A DNA stretch of 64,000 bases from Paenibacillus glycinis (GTDB taxonomy: Bacteria > Bacillota > Bacilli > Paenibacillales > Paenibacillaceae): NCBI RefSeq assembly GCF_009909185.1, contig NZ_JAAAMV010000009.1, positions 186,001 through 250,000 of the forward strand. The letters are read 5' to 3'. Made by a program: the position numbers and the translations under genes. Positions 24,643 through 33,062 of the stretch are shown here, one piece after another. Position 1 is the first letter of the stretch; the number at the start of each line of letters is the position of its first letter. The notes beneath the pieces are model-generated. The model worked only from the letters and a program-made list of their open reading frames with translations, ran no database searches and was not told the origin of the DNA.

Positions 24643-24693
24643 AGCAGGTTTAATTCGCTTGTACGCGCACGCCCCACATTCAATTCAAGTCAA

Positions 24694-24728
24694 ACAAAAG
24701 CTGCCGCGGGATTCCGGGCAGCTTTTGT
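24694..24728 (+). terminator. rho-independent terminator
   Basis: ACAAAAGCTGCC / GGCAGCTTTTGT stem, 11-base loop, T-rich arm. It isolates the HxlR gene from the downstream operon. Confidence 0.85.
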
Positions 24729-24787
24729 TGTCGCTCCAATCGTCTGCGCGATTCCTTTTTCGGTCATCAGACCTTTGTTTTCCTCTG

Positions 24788-24820
24788 CTTACTTATAAGT
24801 AAGTACCCCACTTTAAAGTG
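24788..24820 (+). promoter_or_regulatory. two perfect palindromes, probable HxlR operators
   Basis: CTTACTTATAAGTAAG (24788-24803) is a perfect 16-bp palindrome and CACTTTAAAGTG (24809-24820) a perfect 12-bp one; both have an ACTT..AAGT core and their centres are 19 bp apart, so they face the same side of the helix. HxlR-family sites have this look. They lie 78 bases before the NAD(P)-binding gene. Confidence 0.68.
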
Positions 24821-24897
24821 CGTTCTTAACAAGATTCCGAGGCGATGCTAAGCTGAAGTTAAGAAAATATTGGAAGCCAATAAGAGGAGGAAACACA

Positions 24898-25626
24898 ATG
24901 AAGATGATCGTTTTCGGAGCGACGGGGAATACGGGGAAACGCATGCTGGCGCAAGGGATGGATCGGGGTCATGAAATGACCGCATTCGTGCGAAATGCCG
25001 GGAAGCTTGCCGAACAACTGGGCGAGCAAGCCGCAAATCAAGTGAACGTAATCGCAGGAGATATGATGGACCCGGCGATCGTCGGCGCGGCGCTTGCGCA
25101 TCAAGACGTTGCGATTATCGCGGCCGGCCATGCGGGCCAGGGAGAGGAGTTCGTTCGGCTCGTCGATAACATTATCAGCCAATGCGAAGCCCAACCTAGT
25201 TTCTCCGGGCGCGTATGGATCATGGGAGGAGCCGGACTGCTCGATATTCCGCATACCGGTCTGATCGGCAACGATTTGCCGGGCTTCCCGCCCGAGTACA
25301 AAAATCACGACCGGAATTTCGAAAGGCTGCAACGGACTCGGCTCGATTGGTCCGTCATGTGTCCGGGAACCATGCTGGATGCAATGGCGTCTCCGGAGCC
25401 GGTTCAGCTGCATGTAACGACGGACGCCTTGCCCGTTCCGATGCCGGAGACGATCAAGACATACTCCGAGGCCGAAATTGCCGGCCACTTGTTCGGCCGC
25501 TTTCAAGAATTGAACGTCGCTTACGACGATGTCGCGAAATGCATGTTGGACCATGTCGAGCTCGGAGGACCGTTCAAGGGGAAAAGGGTCGGTATCGCCT
25601 ATCGAAGCGCGATTACGGCGCGATAA
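24898..25626 (+). CDS. NAD(P)-binding atypical SDR (YwnB/NmrA-like)
   Basis: 242 residues. Rossmann loop VFGATGNTGKRMLAQG at 5-20, a basic residue after strand 2 (AFVRN) favouring NADPH, and NHDRNFERLQRTRLDWSVM with CPGTMLD typical of NAD(P)H-binding proteins of the YwnB/BVR-B group. It is probably a flavin, quinone or other small-molecule reductase, or a redox sensor. First gene of a two-gene unit with the DUF2269-like gene, under the palindromes at 24788-24820. Start follows AGGAGG. Confidence 0.87.
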   Translation: MKMIVFGATGNTGKRMLAQGMDRGHEMTAFVRNAGKLAEQLGEQAANQVNVIAGDMMDPAIVGAALAHQDVAIIAAGHAGQGEEFVRLVDNIISQCEAQPSFSGRVWIMGGAGLLDIPHTGLIGNDLPGFPPEYKNHDRNFERLQRTRLDWSVMCPGTMLDAMASPEPVQLHVTTDALPVPMPETIKTYSEAEIAGHLFGRFQELNVAYDDVAKCMLDHVELGGPFKGKRVGIAYRSAITAR

Positions 25627-25641
25627 GGAGGAGTAAGGAAG

Positions 25642-26103
25642 ATGGGGAGTTTGTTTGGATGGGTTCTCGTATTTCACGTCTTGGCTTCGATCGCGATCAT
25701 CGGCCCCGCTTTCGTGGTTCCCGTCATTCGAAGATCCGCCAGAACCGTCGGCCAGCTGCGCTTTGCGATCGAGGTAACGAACAAGATTGCCATCCTGCCG
25801 AAGCTCGGCGGAACCGTCCTAATCATTACCGGGGTATGGCTGATGATCCTAACGAAGGCGGGGCTGTCCCAAACGTGGCTGAATCTATCGATCCTGCTGT
25901 CGCTGCTCATGATCGCCACGATCGAGGCCTTGATCGGGCCGCGCATGAAGAAGGTGATGGAAATGGCGGCCATCAGCCAAGGCAAAGGAGACGAAGTCCC
26001 CTCCGAGCTCGGTCGAATGTTGAAGAAGGTCGTCCCCGTCGAGACGGCGGCGCAGCTGCTGATGGTCGCGATAGCGGTGCTTATGGTGTTGAAGCCCTTA
26101 TAA
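25642..26103 (+). CDS. DUF2269-like four-helix membrane protein
   Basis: 153 residues with four membrane helices. N-terminal LFHVLASIAIIGPAF-like segment (here VFHVLASIAIIGPAFVVPVI) and the R-rich loop after it recall DUF2269 proteins; family assignment is from memory of this pattern. It starts 15 bases after the NAD(P)-binding gene with AAGGAGGAG, so the two are co-expressed. Helices 2-4: AILPKLGGTVLIITGVWLMI, LNLSILLSLLMIATIEALIG and TAAQLLMVAIAVLMVL. Function unknown. Confidence 0.78.
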   Translation: MGSLFGWVLVFHVLASIAIIGPAFVVPVIRRSARTVGQLRFAIEVTNKIAILPKLGGTVLIITGVWLMILTKAGLSQTWLNLSILLSLLMIATIEALIGPRMKKVMEMAAISQGKGDEVPSELGRMLKKVVPVETAAQLLMVAIAVLMVLKPL

Positions 26104-26120
26104 AACAGGCGTGAAACGAA

Positions 26121-26150
26121 AACGGGAGGCAGCTTATGCTGCCTCCCGTT
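26121..26150. terminator. bidirectional hairpin between convergent genes
   Basis: AACGGGAGGCAGC / GCTGCCTCCCGTT, four-base loop. The minus strand has TTTTCG after it, so it ends the leftward gene at 26158 and probably also the rightward pair. Confidence 0.82.
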
Positions 26151-26157
26151 CACGGAA

Positions 26158-26406
26158 TTACTTTGACGTATAAGCCGCCCGGTCTTCCTCGCTTAGCGTA
26201 TAAAACTTGCTCGAATTACGGAAGATCGTCGTGCCGTCGGAGATCCGAACGGAATGATCGTTGTACGAACGGATCGTGGTAATCGGTCTAAGCCGCATGC
26301 GATCTTGGAAGGTCTCGATAGGTTCTTTATGCATGATCGCCAACTCAAAATCGTGATCGGTTTTCAATTCCTGTTTTGCGCCGAAAATCGCCTTTTCTTT
26401 TGTCAC
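26158..26406 (-). CDS. small hypothetical protein, 82 residues
   Basis: GTG start at 26406 behind GGAGGAC. A charged, soluble, single-domain product with no signal peptide or helix: TDHDFELAIMHKEPIETFQD, LRPITTIRSYNDHSVRISDG and FYTLSEEDRAAY. The spacing of beta-prone segments suggests a small beta-barrel. I do not recognise it. Monocistronic, ending at the shared hairpin. Confidence 0.7.
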   Translation of the reverse strand: MTKEKAIFGAKQELKTDHDFELAIMHKEPIETFQDRMRLRPITTIRSYNDHSVRISDGTTIFRNSSKFYTLSEEDRAAYTSK

Positions 26407-26466
26407 GATTTATTCGTCCTCCAAAAGTAGCATTTAGATGCTTAATATTACAGCAGTGCAAGGAAC

Positions 26467-26488
26467 AAAGCAAATGCAAAGCAAATGC
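26467..26488. repeat. tandem duplication of 11 bp
   Basis: AAAGCAAATGC occurs twice, back to back, in the upstream region shared by the small leftward gene and the HupE-like gene. Too short to call an operator. Confidence 0.5.
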
Positions 26489-26652
26489 AATCCGCGATGA
26501 TGCCCCATCATTCGTCAGCTTTTCACACATTTAACAATTTTCTGATAATAATCGGTAGATAGGCGTAACTTGGCTTCGCTATACTTGTCCTGATTATGCA
26601 GCCTCTGAAGTAACGAGAGCGCGGGCAAGCCATAACGGGGAGGAAGTCATTC

Positions 26653-27198
26653 ATGTCGGGCTGGTATTCGTTTTTCGATCTTGGCATTCATCACATCTTG
26701 GGCGGGTACGATCATCTGTTGTTTTTGTTTTCGTTAGTCATCGCGCGCCAAAAATTCAAACAGTATGCGACGATGATCACCGCATTTACGATCGCGCACA
26801 GCATTACGTTGTCCTTGACGGTACTGGGAATCATCGATATCTCTCCGAAATTCGTCGAACCGATGATCGCGCTCAGCATCTGTTTCGTGGCAATCGATAA
26901 TATGATTCGCAAGGAAGTCAGCCATCGCTGGATATTGACGTTCTTGTTCGGCTTGGTGCATGGCATGGGTTTTGCGGATCTATTAAAGGGAATGAATCTG
27001 CCGACCTCGCAGCTGGCAACGGCTTTGATCAGCTTTAACCTCGGCATCGAAACCGTTCAAATCACGCTTGTAGGCGTCGCGCTGCCGGTCTTGATCTTGA
27101 TGCACCGGTGGAAATACTCGAAATATGCGGTCTATGCGACTTCGTCCCTGGCATTCGTCTTGGGCGCAATCTGGCTAGGACAACGGGTTTTCGCATAA
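26653..27198 (+). CDS. HupE/UreJ-family membrane protein
   Basis: 181 residues, six hydrophobic segments. Family motifs: FFDLGIHHILGGYDHLLFLF at the N-terminus, FTIAHSITLSL, GLVHGMGFADLL and SFNLGIETVQITLV, all carrying the His/Asp/Glu residues thought to bind nickel or cobalt in HupE/UreJ permeases. No urease or hydrogenase genes are in the window, so the metal link is only by family. Start follows GGGGAGGAAG. Confidence 0.87.
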   Translation: MSGWYSFFDLGIHHILGGYDHLLFLFSLVIARQKFKQYATMITAFTIAHSITLSLTVLGIIDISPKFVEPMIALSICFVAIDNMIRKEVSHRWILTFLFGLVHGMGFADLLKGMNLPTSQLATALISFNLGIETVQITLVGVALPVLILMHRWKYSKYAVYATSSLAFVLGAIWLGQRVFA

Positions 27199-27348
27199 AT
27201 CGCGGCTGCGCCGGGCCGTATCGATTTGATTCTCTACGCCGAGTGGGCTACGATTGCTTGCGGCCGCTTCCGTGTCAGGAAGAGAGAACCGGTCAACGAA
27301 GACATGGCCGCGACAAAAATTCGCAACGCTCATGGAGGGACGTAGAAG

Positions 27349-27744
27349 ATGGATATCAAACGAACCGGATCGCAACCGTCCGGCAAAGGATCGCCGGACT
27401 ATTTTACGGGCGCGGTGCGCGTCGATCCCCTGTTCGAAGCAGCCGATCCGGCACGCGCGGCCGGTGCCGCCGTTACGTTCGAACCCGGAGCCAGAACCGC
27501 CTGGCATACGCATCCGCTGGGGCAGACGCTGATCGTAACGGCAGGCCAAGGCAGGGTTCAACGCTGGGGAGGCCGGATGGAGGTCATCAATCCCGGGGAC
27601 GTGATCTGGTTTCCGCCCGGCGAGAAGCATTGGCACGGCGCATCCCCGACTTCGGCGATGACCCATATCGCCATTCAAGAACGTCTCGACGGCCGGGCCG
27701 TCGATTGGATGGAGCAAGTCAGCGACGATCAATACCTGTCCTAA
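27349..27744 (+). CDS. cupin-domain protein
   Basis: 131 residues. Cupin motif 1: [20 protein letters not shown] (metal ligands W-H-T-H, Q in place of the usual Glu) and motif 2: [17 protein letters not shown] with the third histidine. Small single-domain cupins of this type act as metal-dependent enzymes, often carboxymuconolactone-type hydrolysis or quinone/cofactor chemistry. Start behind GGAGGGACG. Context (HupE-like membrane protein 150 bases upstream) gives no function. Confidence 0.9.
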   Translation: MDIKRTGSQPSGKGSPDYFTGAVRVDPLFEAADPARAAGAAVTFEPGARTAWHTHPLGQTLIVTAGQGRVQRWGGRMEVINPGDVIWFPPGEKHWHGASPTSAMTHIAIQERLDGRAVDWMEQVSDDQYLS

Positions 27745-27782
27745 CCGGGAGCGAAATAACGGCAGCGGACGGGGTAGTGCAT

Positions 27783-27811
27783 AAGGCGCTTTTGCCTAAA
27801 GGCGCCTTTTT
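27783..27811 (+). terminator. rho-independent terminator
   Basis: AAGGCGC / GCGCCTT stem with a 12-base loop that itself contains GCC..AGG pairing, followed by TT. Confidence 0.75.
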
Positions 27812-27963
27812 CGTGATCCTTCGTTCGCAGCCCGATCGCCGCATGCTCCGGTCTCGCTTCCAGACGCTTTTGTGTATTTTTTACATCGCGTCCCGGTTAA
27901 TTTACGCCATATTTACGAGGGTTCATATTAGAATGGGATTGTTACGGAGAGGAGAGAGAGGCA

Positions 27964-28497
27964 ATGCAGCATACGGATAGGCAGCCAGAGGTTCATTTCG
28001 CGTGCGCTCCAGGGTACTTGGACATGTATTCCTTATCGTACCGGTGGTTCGGAGCCGTTTGGACGTATAACGAACGCTATCAACGCTTGGTGAGAGGGTA
28101 TTGGTTCGCAGACGGACAGCATGACGTGATCGAATGCGCGAAGCATTCGGGTTGGGATTCCTTCGTGGTCGTGCGGGATGCGACGATCATCAAACAGATC
28201 TATACGACGATTCGCAGCAAACAGCAAGCGCTCGATTGGGACAAGCGCTCCCGGATTCCGCTCCGCGACGCGTTAAACGAGCAGTGGAGATCGATAAAAA
28301 CGGGTTATTATATATTCCAATCCCGCGAGCAGTATCCTTTCTACCTCTCCTGCATCGAGAAGAAAGGGTGGCTCGCGTATATCAGGCATGCGACGGTATG
28401 CGAGAACGATGACGATAAGATGGCGTTCATGAACAAGGTAAATCGCGAGCACAACATTCGATTAAATGAGTGCAAGACGATCGGGGGCCGGCATTAA
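27964..28497 (+). CDS. hypothetical protein, 177 residues
   Basis: Start behind GGAGAGGAGAGAGAGG. Soluble, aromatic-rich N-terminus (YLDMYSLSYRWFGAVWTYNE), central basic helix region (IRSKQQALDWDKRSRIPLRD) and C-terminal YPFYLSCIEKKGWLAYIRHA. No signal peptide or helix and no family I know. The length, codon pattern and ribosome site support a real gene. Monocistronic. Confidence 0.75.
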   Translation: MQHTDRQPEVHFACAPGYLDMYSLSYRWFGAVWTYNERYQRLVRGYWFADGQHDVIECAKHSGWDSFVVVRDATIIKQIYTTIRSKQQALDWDKRSRIPLRDALNEQWRSIKTGYYIFQSREQYPFYLSCIEKKGWLAYIRHATVCENDDDKMAFMNKVNREHNIRLNECKTIGGRH

Positions 28498-28623
28498 TTA
28501 GCGTCGGCATGACGGCGATGGGCGAGATGCGATACGTTTGCGAACCGAGACGATGGTCCTACTTACGTCATCCGAACCGTATGATACTATTGATGGTAAG
28601 CGTTTCCGAAAGGGGATAGATCG

Positions 28624-29778
28624 ATGGATCGGATGCAACGACGTTTGACCCCGCTTCTCAACAGCATCGTGGAAAAAGGACCGCCAGGCTGCGCGTTAAC
28701 GGTCGTGCGGCGCGGGGAGGTGCTCTTCCAGGACAACTTCGGCTATGCGGATCTGAACGCGAAGAAGAAAATCGGCGCGGATACCATTTACCGCATTTAT
28801 TCGATGACGAAAGTGATTACCTGCACGGCCGCGCTGATGCTTTACGAGCAAGGACGCTACCTGTTGAACGATCCGTTGGAAGAGTATTTGCCCGAATTCA
28901 AAAATCCGCAGGTCTATCGCTACAACGAATATGGCGAAAGAACGGTGTCGCCCGCGTCCCGATCGGTTCTGGTCAAGGATCTGTTCACCATGACATCCGG
29001 GCTTACTTACGGCGGCACCGGCACGGAAACCGAACGCCAAACCCTCGCCTTGATGAAGAACGCAGTCGCCACGATGAACATGCGAGAGCTGTCCAAGCAG
29101 TTGGCGGCCATTCCGCTTGCCTTCGATCCCGGCACGCACTGGAAATACGGCACGAGCCACGACGTTCTGGCCGCTTTGATCGAGGTGCTGTCCGGCACGA
29201 CGTTTGGAGCGTATTTGCAGAAAGAGATTTTCGACCCGCTCGGAATGAACGATACCTCGTTCCGAATCGCGGACGACAAGCGGGACCGGTTATGCGCGAT
29301 GTATGACATCGCGGACGACGGCACGTTGACCGTCAACGATCGGATGGACGCGCCGTACCAGCCGGGATGCGGCTACGAGAGCGGCGGAGGCGGCCTGCTG
29401 TCGACGATCGAAGACTACAGCCGGTTCGCGCAGGCGCTGTCGAGGGGCGGCGAATGGAATGGCGTCCGTCTTCTCGGTCCGAAGACGATACAGCTGATGC
29501 GGACCAATCATTTGGACCCGCAGCTGCGCAAGGATTTCGACTGGTCGCAAATGAGCGGCTACGGCTACGGCCTTGGGGTTCGCGTGCTGATGGATCCCGC
29601 AACGGGAGGAAACAACGGCACGATCGGCGAATTCGGCTGGGCGGGCCTTGCCGGATCGTGGACCCTGATCGACCCGCACGAGGAATTGTCCGTCGTTTAT
29701 ATGCAGCAAATGCTCCCAAGCCATGAACCGTATATCCATCCAAGGCTGCGGGCAGCCATATACGGCGCGCTGGACTGA
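28624..29778 (+). CDS. serine beta-lactamase-fold hydrolase (class C/EstB type)
   Basis: 384 residues. Catalytic S60-x-x-K63 in YSMTKVIT, a Tyr motif in HWKYGTSHDVLAALIEVLSG (Y175) and a C-terminal GSW box (GLAGSWTLIDP) mark the penicillin-binding-like serine hydrolase fold. The GGGGLLSTIEDYSRFAQALS segment is typical of class C-related esterases and D-aminopeptidases. No signal peptide, so a cytosolic esterase or amidase is more likely than a resistance beta-lactamase. Start follows AAGGGGATAG. Confidence 0.9.
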   Translation: MDRMQRRLTPLLNSIVEKGPPGCALTVVRRGEVLFQDNFGYADLNAKKKIGADTIYRIYSMTKVITCTAALMLYEQGRYLLNDPLEEYLPEFKNPQVYRYNEYGERTVSPASRSVLVKDLFTMTSGLTYGGTGTETERQTLALMKNAVATMNMRELSKQLAAIPLAFDPGTHWKYGTSHDVLAALIEVLSGTTFGAYLQKEIFDPLGMNDTSFRIADDKRDRLCAMYDIADDGTLTVNDRMDAPYQPGCGYESGGGGLLSTIEDYSRFAQALSRGGEWNGVRLLGPKTIQLMRTNHLDPQLRKDFDWSQMSGYGYGLGVRVLMDPATGGNNGTIGEFGWAGLAGSWTLIDPHEELSVVYMQQMLPSHEPYIHPRLRAAIYGALD

Positions 29779-29848
29779 ATCCATATTGAAAAAGCCTCCG
29801 CTACACGCACCGTTGTATTACGGATAAGCGATGATGTTCGATTACCAA

Positions 29849-29870
29849 AAGGCTGCCGCGAGGCAGCCTT
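29849..29870. terminator. hairpin after the serine hydrolase gene
   Basis: AAGGCTGCC / GGCAGCCTT with a GCGA tetraloop. Only a weak T-run. It forms a pair with the terminator at 29884-29925 inside the 348-base gap 29779-30126, which has no gene; the AT-rich right half should hold the promoter of the nucleoside hydrolase operon. Confidence 0.6.
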
Positions 29871-29883
29871 CTACATGCAAACC

Positions 29884-29925
29884 AAAGCCAATTCGATCGA
29901 TTCGTCGATCGGGTTGGCTTTTTTC
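29884..29925 (+). terminator. rho-independent terminator
   Basis: AAAGCCAA / TTGGCTTT outer stem with an inner TCGATCGA/TCGATCGG stem and TTTT after it. Confidence 0.8.
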
Positions 29926-30126
29926 GTTCCTCCAAGATAACGACAAACTGGCGACAATTTTCGTAAGTCGCAACATCGTATATTTTTACTTGAAATCGTA
30001 CTTTTGTATATATGAACCCATCCCGATTCGCTCTAGAATAGAGCATGTAAGCCTTTTCAATATCGTTGCGCGGCTCATGTTCAGCGCATGTACGCGAATG
30101 AAAATACGCAGCTATGGAGGCGGAAG

Positions 30127-31023
30127 ATGGAGAGGACGAAGATCATCATCGATACGGATATCGGCGACGATATCGACGATGCTTTGGCGATCGCCTTTGC
30201 GCTGGAGTCGCCGGAACTGGACGTGCTCGGCATTACGACGGTGTTCAAAAATGTGACAGCGAGGGCGAAGATCGCGGTGCAACTGCTGGAGCGGGCAGGA
30301 CGCGCGGACATTCCCGTCCATGCCGGCATCGGAAGTCCGATCCTGAACAAGGCGGACGTGAACGAGATTCCGAACCAATACGACGAAGCAAGGGACGGAG
30401 CGGCGGCAGGGTACGGCACGGACGGCATCGATTTCATCGTCGAGACGATCATGGCCTCGGACGGCGATATTACTTTGGTGCCGATCGGTCCGCTGACGAA
30501 TATCGCGATCGCCATTCTCCGGGAACCGGCGCTCCGAAGCAAGGTGAAGGAGATCGTCATGATGGGCGGCTGCTTCTACAGCCATCTGAGCGAATGGAAT
30601 ATGAGGTGCGACCCGGAAGCCGCAAGAGTCGTGTTCGAATCCGGCATCCCGATCAGGGCGGTCGGCCTGGACGTGACGGTGCAATGCGTCCTAAGCAAGG
30701 AAGACGCGGACCGGTTGATGACAAGCCCGAAACGATCGGCCGCGTATCTGCCCGATTTGCTTGCCAGGTGGCGGAAGGTGTCGGATCACGAGCCGATGCT
30801 GCATGATCCGCTCGCCGTCTGCGCCGTATTCGACGATCTCCTGCTGGCTTTTCAGCAAGACGACATCGTGGTGGAGACGCAGGGCGAGTATACGCGCGGG
30901 CAGACGTATAACCGTAGCGCGCTTTACTGGCGCGGCAACGCCGACCGGTCCGTCATCCGGGCCGCCAAGCGCGTCGATTCGGCCGCGTTCCTCAAGCTGT
31001 ACATGGACAGGGTGTGCCACTAA
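30127..31023 (+). CDS. inosine-uridine preferring nucleoside hydrolase family
   Basis: 298 residues; start fixed by GGAGGCGG. The calcium-binding Asp cluster is DTDIGDDIDDALA at residues 9-21, followed by PVHAGIGSP, PIGPLTNIAIAIL, IVMMGGCF, NMRCDPEAARVV and HDPLAVC, all family landmarks. The enzyme cleaves the N-glycosidic bond of a ribonucleoside or a related ribosyl compound. It is the first gene of an apparent operon with two ABC permeases and a solute-binding lipoprotein (gaps of 64, 82 and 51 bases), suggesting that the imported compound is its substrate or yields it. Confidence 0.93.
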   Translation: MERTKIIIDTDIGDDIDDALAIAFALESPELDVLGITTVFKNVTARAKIAVQLLERAGRADIPVHAGIGSPILNKADVNEIPNQYDEARDGAAAGYGTDGIDFIVETIMASDGDITLVPIGPLTNIAIAILREPALRSKVKEIVMMGGCFYSHLSEWNMRCDPEAARVVFESGIPIRAVGLDVTVQCVLSKEDADRLMTSPKRSAAYLPDLLARWRKVSDHEPMLHDPLAVCAVFDDLLLAFQQDDIVVETQGEYTRGQTYNRSALYWRGNADRSVIRAAKRVDSAAFLKLYMDRVCH

Positions 31024-31087
31024 ATCCTTGACGCCATGACGCCATGGCGCACTCGCAAAGACTCGCGGACGAAGGAAGGGATAGCGG

Positions 31088-32008
31088 TTGAACAAGCACG
31101 GCGTGCTCTATGAACTCCGTAAAAATCGAACCTTGTTTCTAATGGCGCTGCCTGCCGTTTTATTGGTTTTCTTGATCTCCTACATCCCGATGGCGGGGAT
31201 TATCCTGGCGTTCAAGGACTACCGGTTCGATCTCGGCGTGTTCGGCAGTCATTGGAACGGGTTCGAGAACTTCAAGTACTTCTTTAACTCAGGCACCGGG
31301 CTGCGGGTCACGCGCAATACGATCCTGTACAACTTGCTCAATCTGATTACTTCGCAGCTGTTTGCCGTCATGATCGCGATCTTCATTCACGAGATGAGAG
31401 GGAAGTATTTCAAGAAAGTATCGCAATCGATTATTTTCCTTCCGTTCTTCATCTCCTGGACGATCGTCGGCGTCTTCGTGTACAACATCTTCAACTACGA
31501 GACCGGAACGCTGAACTCGGTGCTGAAAGCCTTGCACATGGCCCCCGTGAACCTGTACGAATCGCCTTCGATATGGATCGTGATCATCTGTTTCTTCAAC
31601 TCGTGGAAGTGGGTCGGCTATACGTCGGTCATCTATATCGCGTCGATCCTCAGCATCGACTCGGAATGCTTCGAAGCGGCCGAGATCGACGGCGCGAACG
31701 TGTTTCAGAAAGTCTTCTATATTACGATCCCGTCGATCAGCCCGACGATCTTCATCATGTTCCTGCTCAACATCGGCCGGATCTTGCGCGGCGACTTCCA
31801 GATGTTCTACCAGATCGTCGGCAATAACGGCCAGCTGTTCGATTCGACCGACGTCATCGATACGTTCGTCTTCCGCTCGCTGCTGACGAGCGGCGATATC
31901 GCGATGCCGGCCGCGGCGACATTCTATCAATCCGTGCTCTGCTTCGTCATCATCATGGCGGTGAACGGATTCATACGAAGGACCAGACCGGACAACGCGT
32001 TGTTCTAG
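31088..32008 (+). CDS. ABC sugar-type permease, LplB family
   Basis: 306 residues, TTG start behind GAAGGAAGGG. Six membrane helices and the EAA loop FEAAEIDGANVFQKVFYITI, where the nucleotide-binding subunit docks. N-terminal region LMALPAVLLVFLISYIPMAG is typical of LplB/YteP permeases, which pair with YtcP-type partners and use a shared ATPase such as MsmX encoded elsewhere; none is in this locus. The substrate class is usually oligosaccharides. Confidence 0.92.
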   Translation: MNKHGVLYELRKNRTLFLMALPAVLLVFLISYIPMAGIILAFKDYRFDLGVFGSHWNGFENFKYFFNSGTGLRVTRNTILYNLLNLITSQLFAVMIAIFIHEMRGKYFKKVSQSIIFLPFFISWTIVGVFVYNIFNYETGTLNSVLKALHMAPVNLYESPSIWIVIICFFNSWKWVGYTSVIYIASILSIDSECFEAAEIDGANVFQKVFYITIPSISPTIFIMFLLNIGRILRGDFQMFYQIVGNNGQLFDSTDVIDTFVFRSLLTSGDIAMPAAATFYQSVLCFVIIMAVNGFIRRTRPDNALF

Positions 32009-32090
32009 GATGCATGCCCGAGCAGTGAGCGGAGCTCACGACCAGGGTAGAAGGAAGGGGCCATTACGTTTTCGCCAGGAGAGGGGATCT

Positions 32091-33011
32091 ATGGAGAATA
32101 AGCTTGCTATCGACCGGAAGGGAACGATTCCGAAGACGGAAGGCGCGAACCTGTTATTCAACCTGATCAGCTATACGGTCGTGACCGTGGCGGCGATCCT
32201 ATGCCTGCTGCCCTTCGAGATCCTCATCTCGGGATCGTTTACCGACGAGAATGCGATCGCGCTGCATGGTTACGGCATCCTGCCGAGCAAATTCTCGCTG
32301 GAAGCCTATCGCGTGTTGTTCAAGTTCCCGGAAGCGATCATACGGGCATACGGCGTATCCATCTTCATTACGGTGGTCGGGACGATCGTCGGACTATTCG
32401 TGACGTCGATGACGGCCTACGTGATGAACCGCAAGGATTTCAAGTACCGGAACAAGCTTGCGTTCTTCTTCTACTTCACGACATTGTTCAACGGCGGCAT
32501 TCTGTCCACCTACATCTTCTTCGTGAAGTACCTGCAGTTGAAAAACGACATGCTCGCCTTGATTCTGCCGTTGCTGATCAACGTGTTCTATCTCATCGTG
32601 ATGCGAACCTTCATCAGTTCGATTCCGGATTCGATCAGCGAATCGGCCAAGATCGACGGGGCGGGGGACTTCACGATCTTCATGAAGCTTATCCTGCCGC
32701 TGACGAAGCCGGGGCTCGCGACCATCGGCTTGTTCTATGCCCTGGATTACTGGAACGACTGGTACAACGCGATGCTCTACATCACGGACGTGAACAAATA
32801 CCCGCTGCAATATTTGCTGTTCTCGACGCTGCAATCGGCCGAGGCCATCTCTCGGATCTCCAAGATGGCCAGCGTAGCCGCCATATCCGTGCCTACCTTG
32901 TCGCTCAAGCTGGCCATGGCCGTTATCGCGACGGGACCGATTATTCTGGTCTATCCGTCCGTGCAGAAATATTTCGTCAAGGGCCTCACGGTCGGCGCAA
33001 TCAAAGGATAA
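32091..33011 (+). CDS. ABC sugar-type permease, YtcP/AraQ family
   Basis: 306 residues; start set by GGAGAGGGG. EAA loop SISESAKIDGAGDFTIFMKL and the C-terminal VYPSVQKYFVKGLTVGAIKG ending are diagnostic of the YtcP family. It should form the membrane channel with the LplB-type permease encoded just upstream. The in-frame codons before 32091 lack a ribosome site and are not used. Confidence 0.92.
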   Translation: MENKLAIDRKGTIPKTEGANLLFNLISYTVVTVAAILCLLPFEILISGSFTDENAIALHGYGILPSKFSLEAYRVLFKFPEAIIRAYGVSIFITVVGTIVGLFVTSMTAYVMNRKDFKYRNKLAFFFYFTTLFNGGILSTYIFFVKYLQLKNDMLALILPLLINVFYLIVMRTFISSIPDSISESAKIDGAGDFTIFMKLILPLTKPGLATIGLFYALDYWNDWYNAMLYITDVNKYPLQYLLFSTLQSAEAISRISKMASVAAISVPTLSLKLAMAVIATGPIILVYPSVQKYFVKGLTVGAIKG

Positions 33012-33062
33012 TGCCGGATCATCCGGTTTATCGCATAAACGACTCGTTCAAGGGGGATGCGT

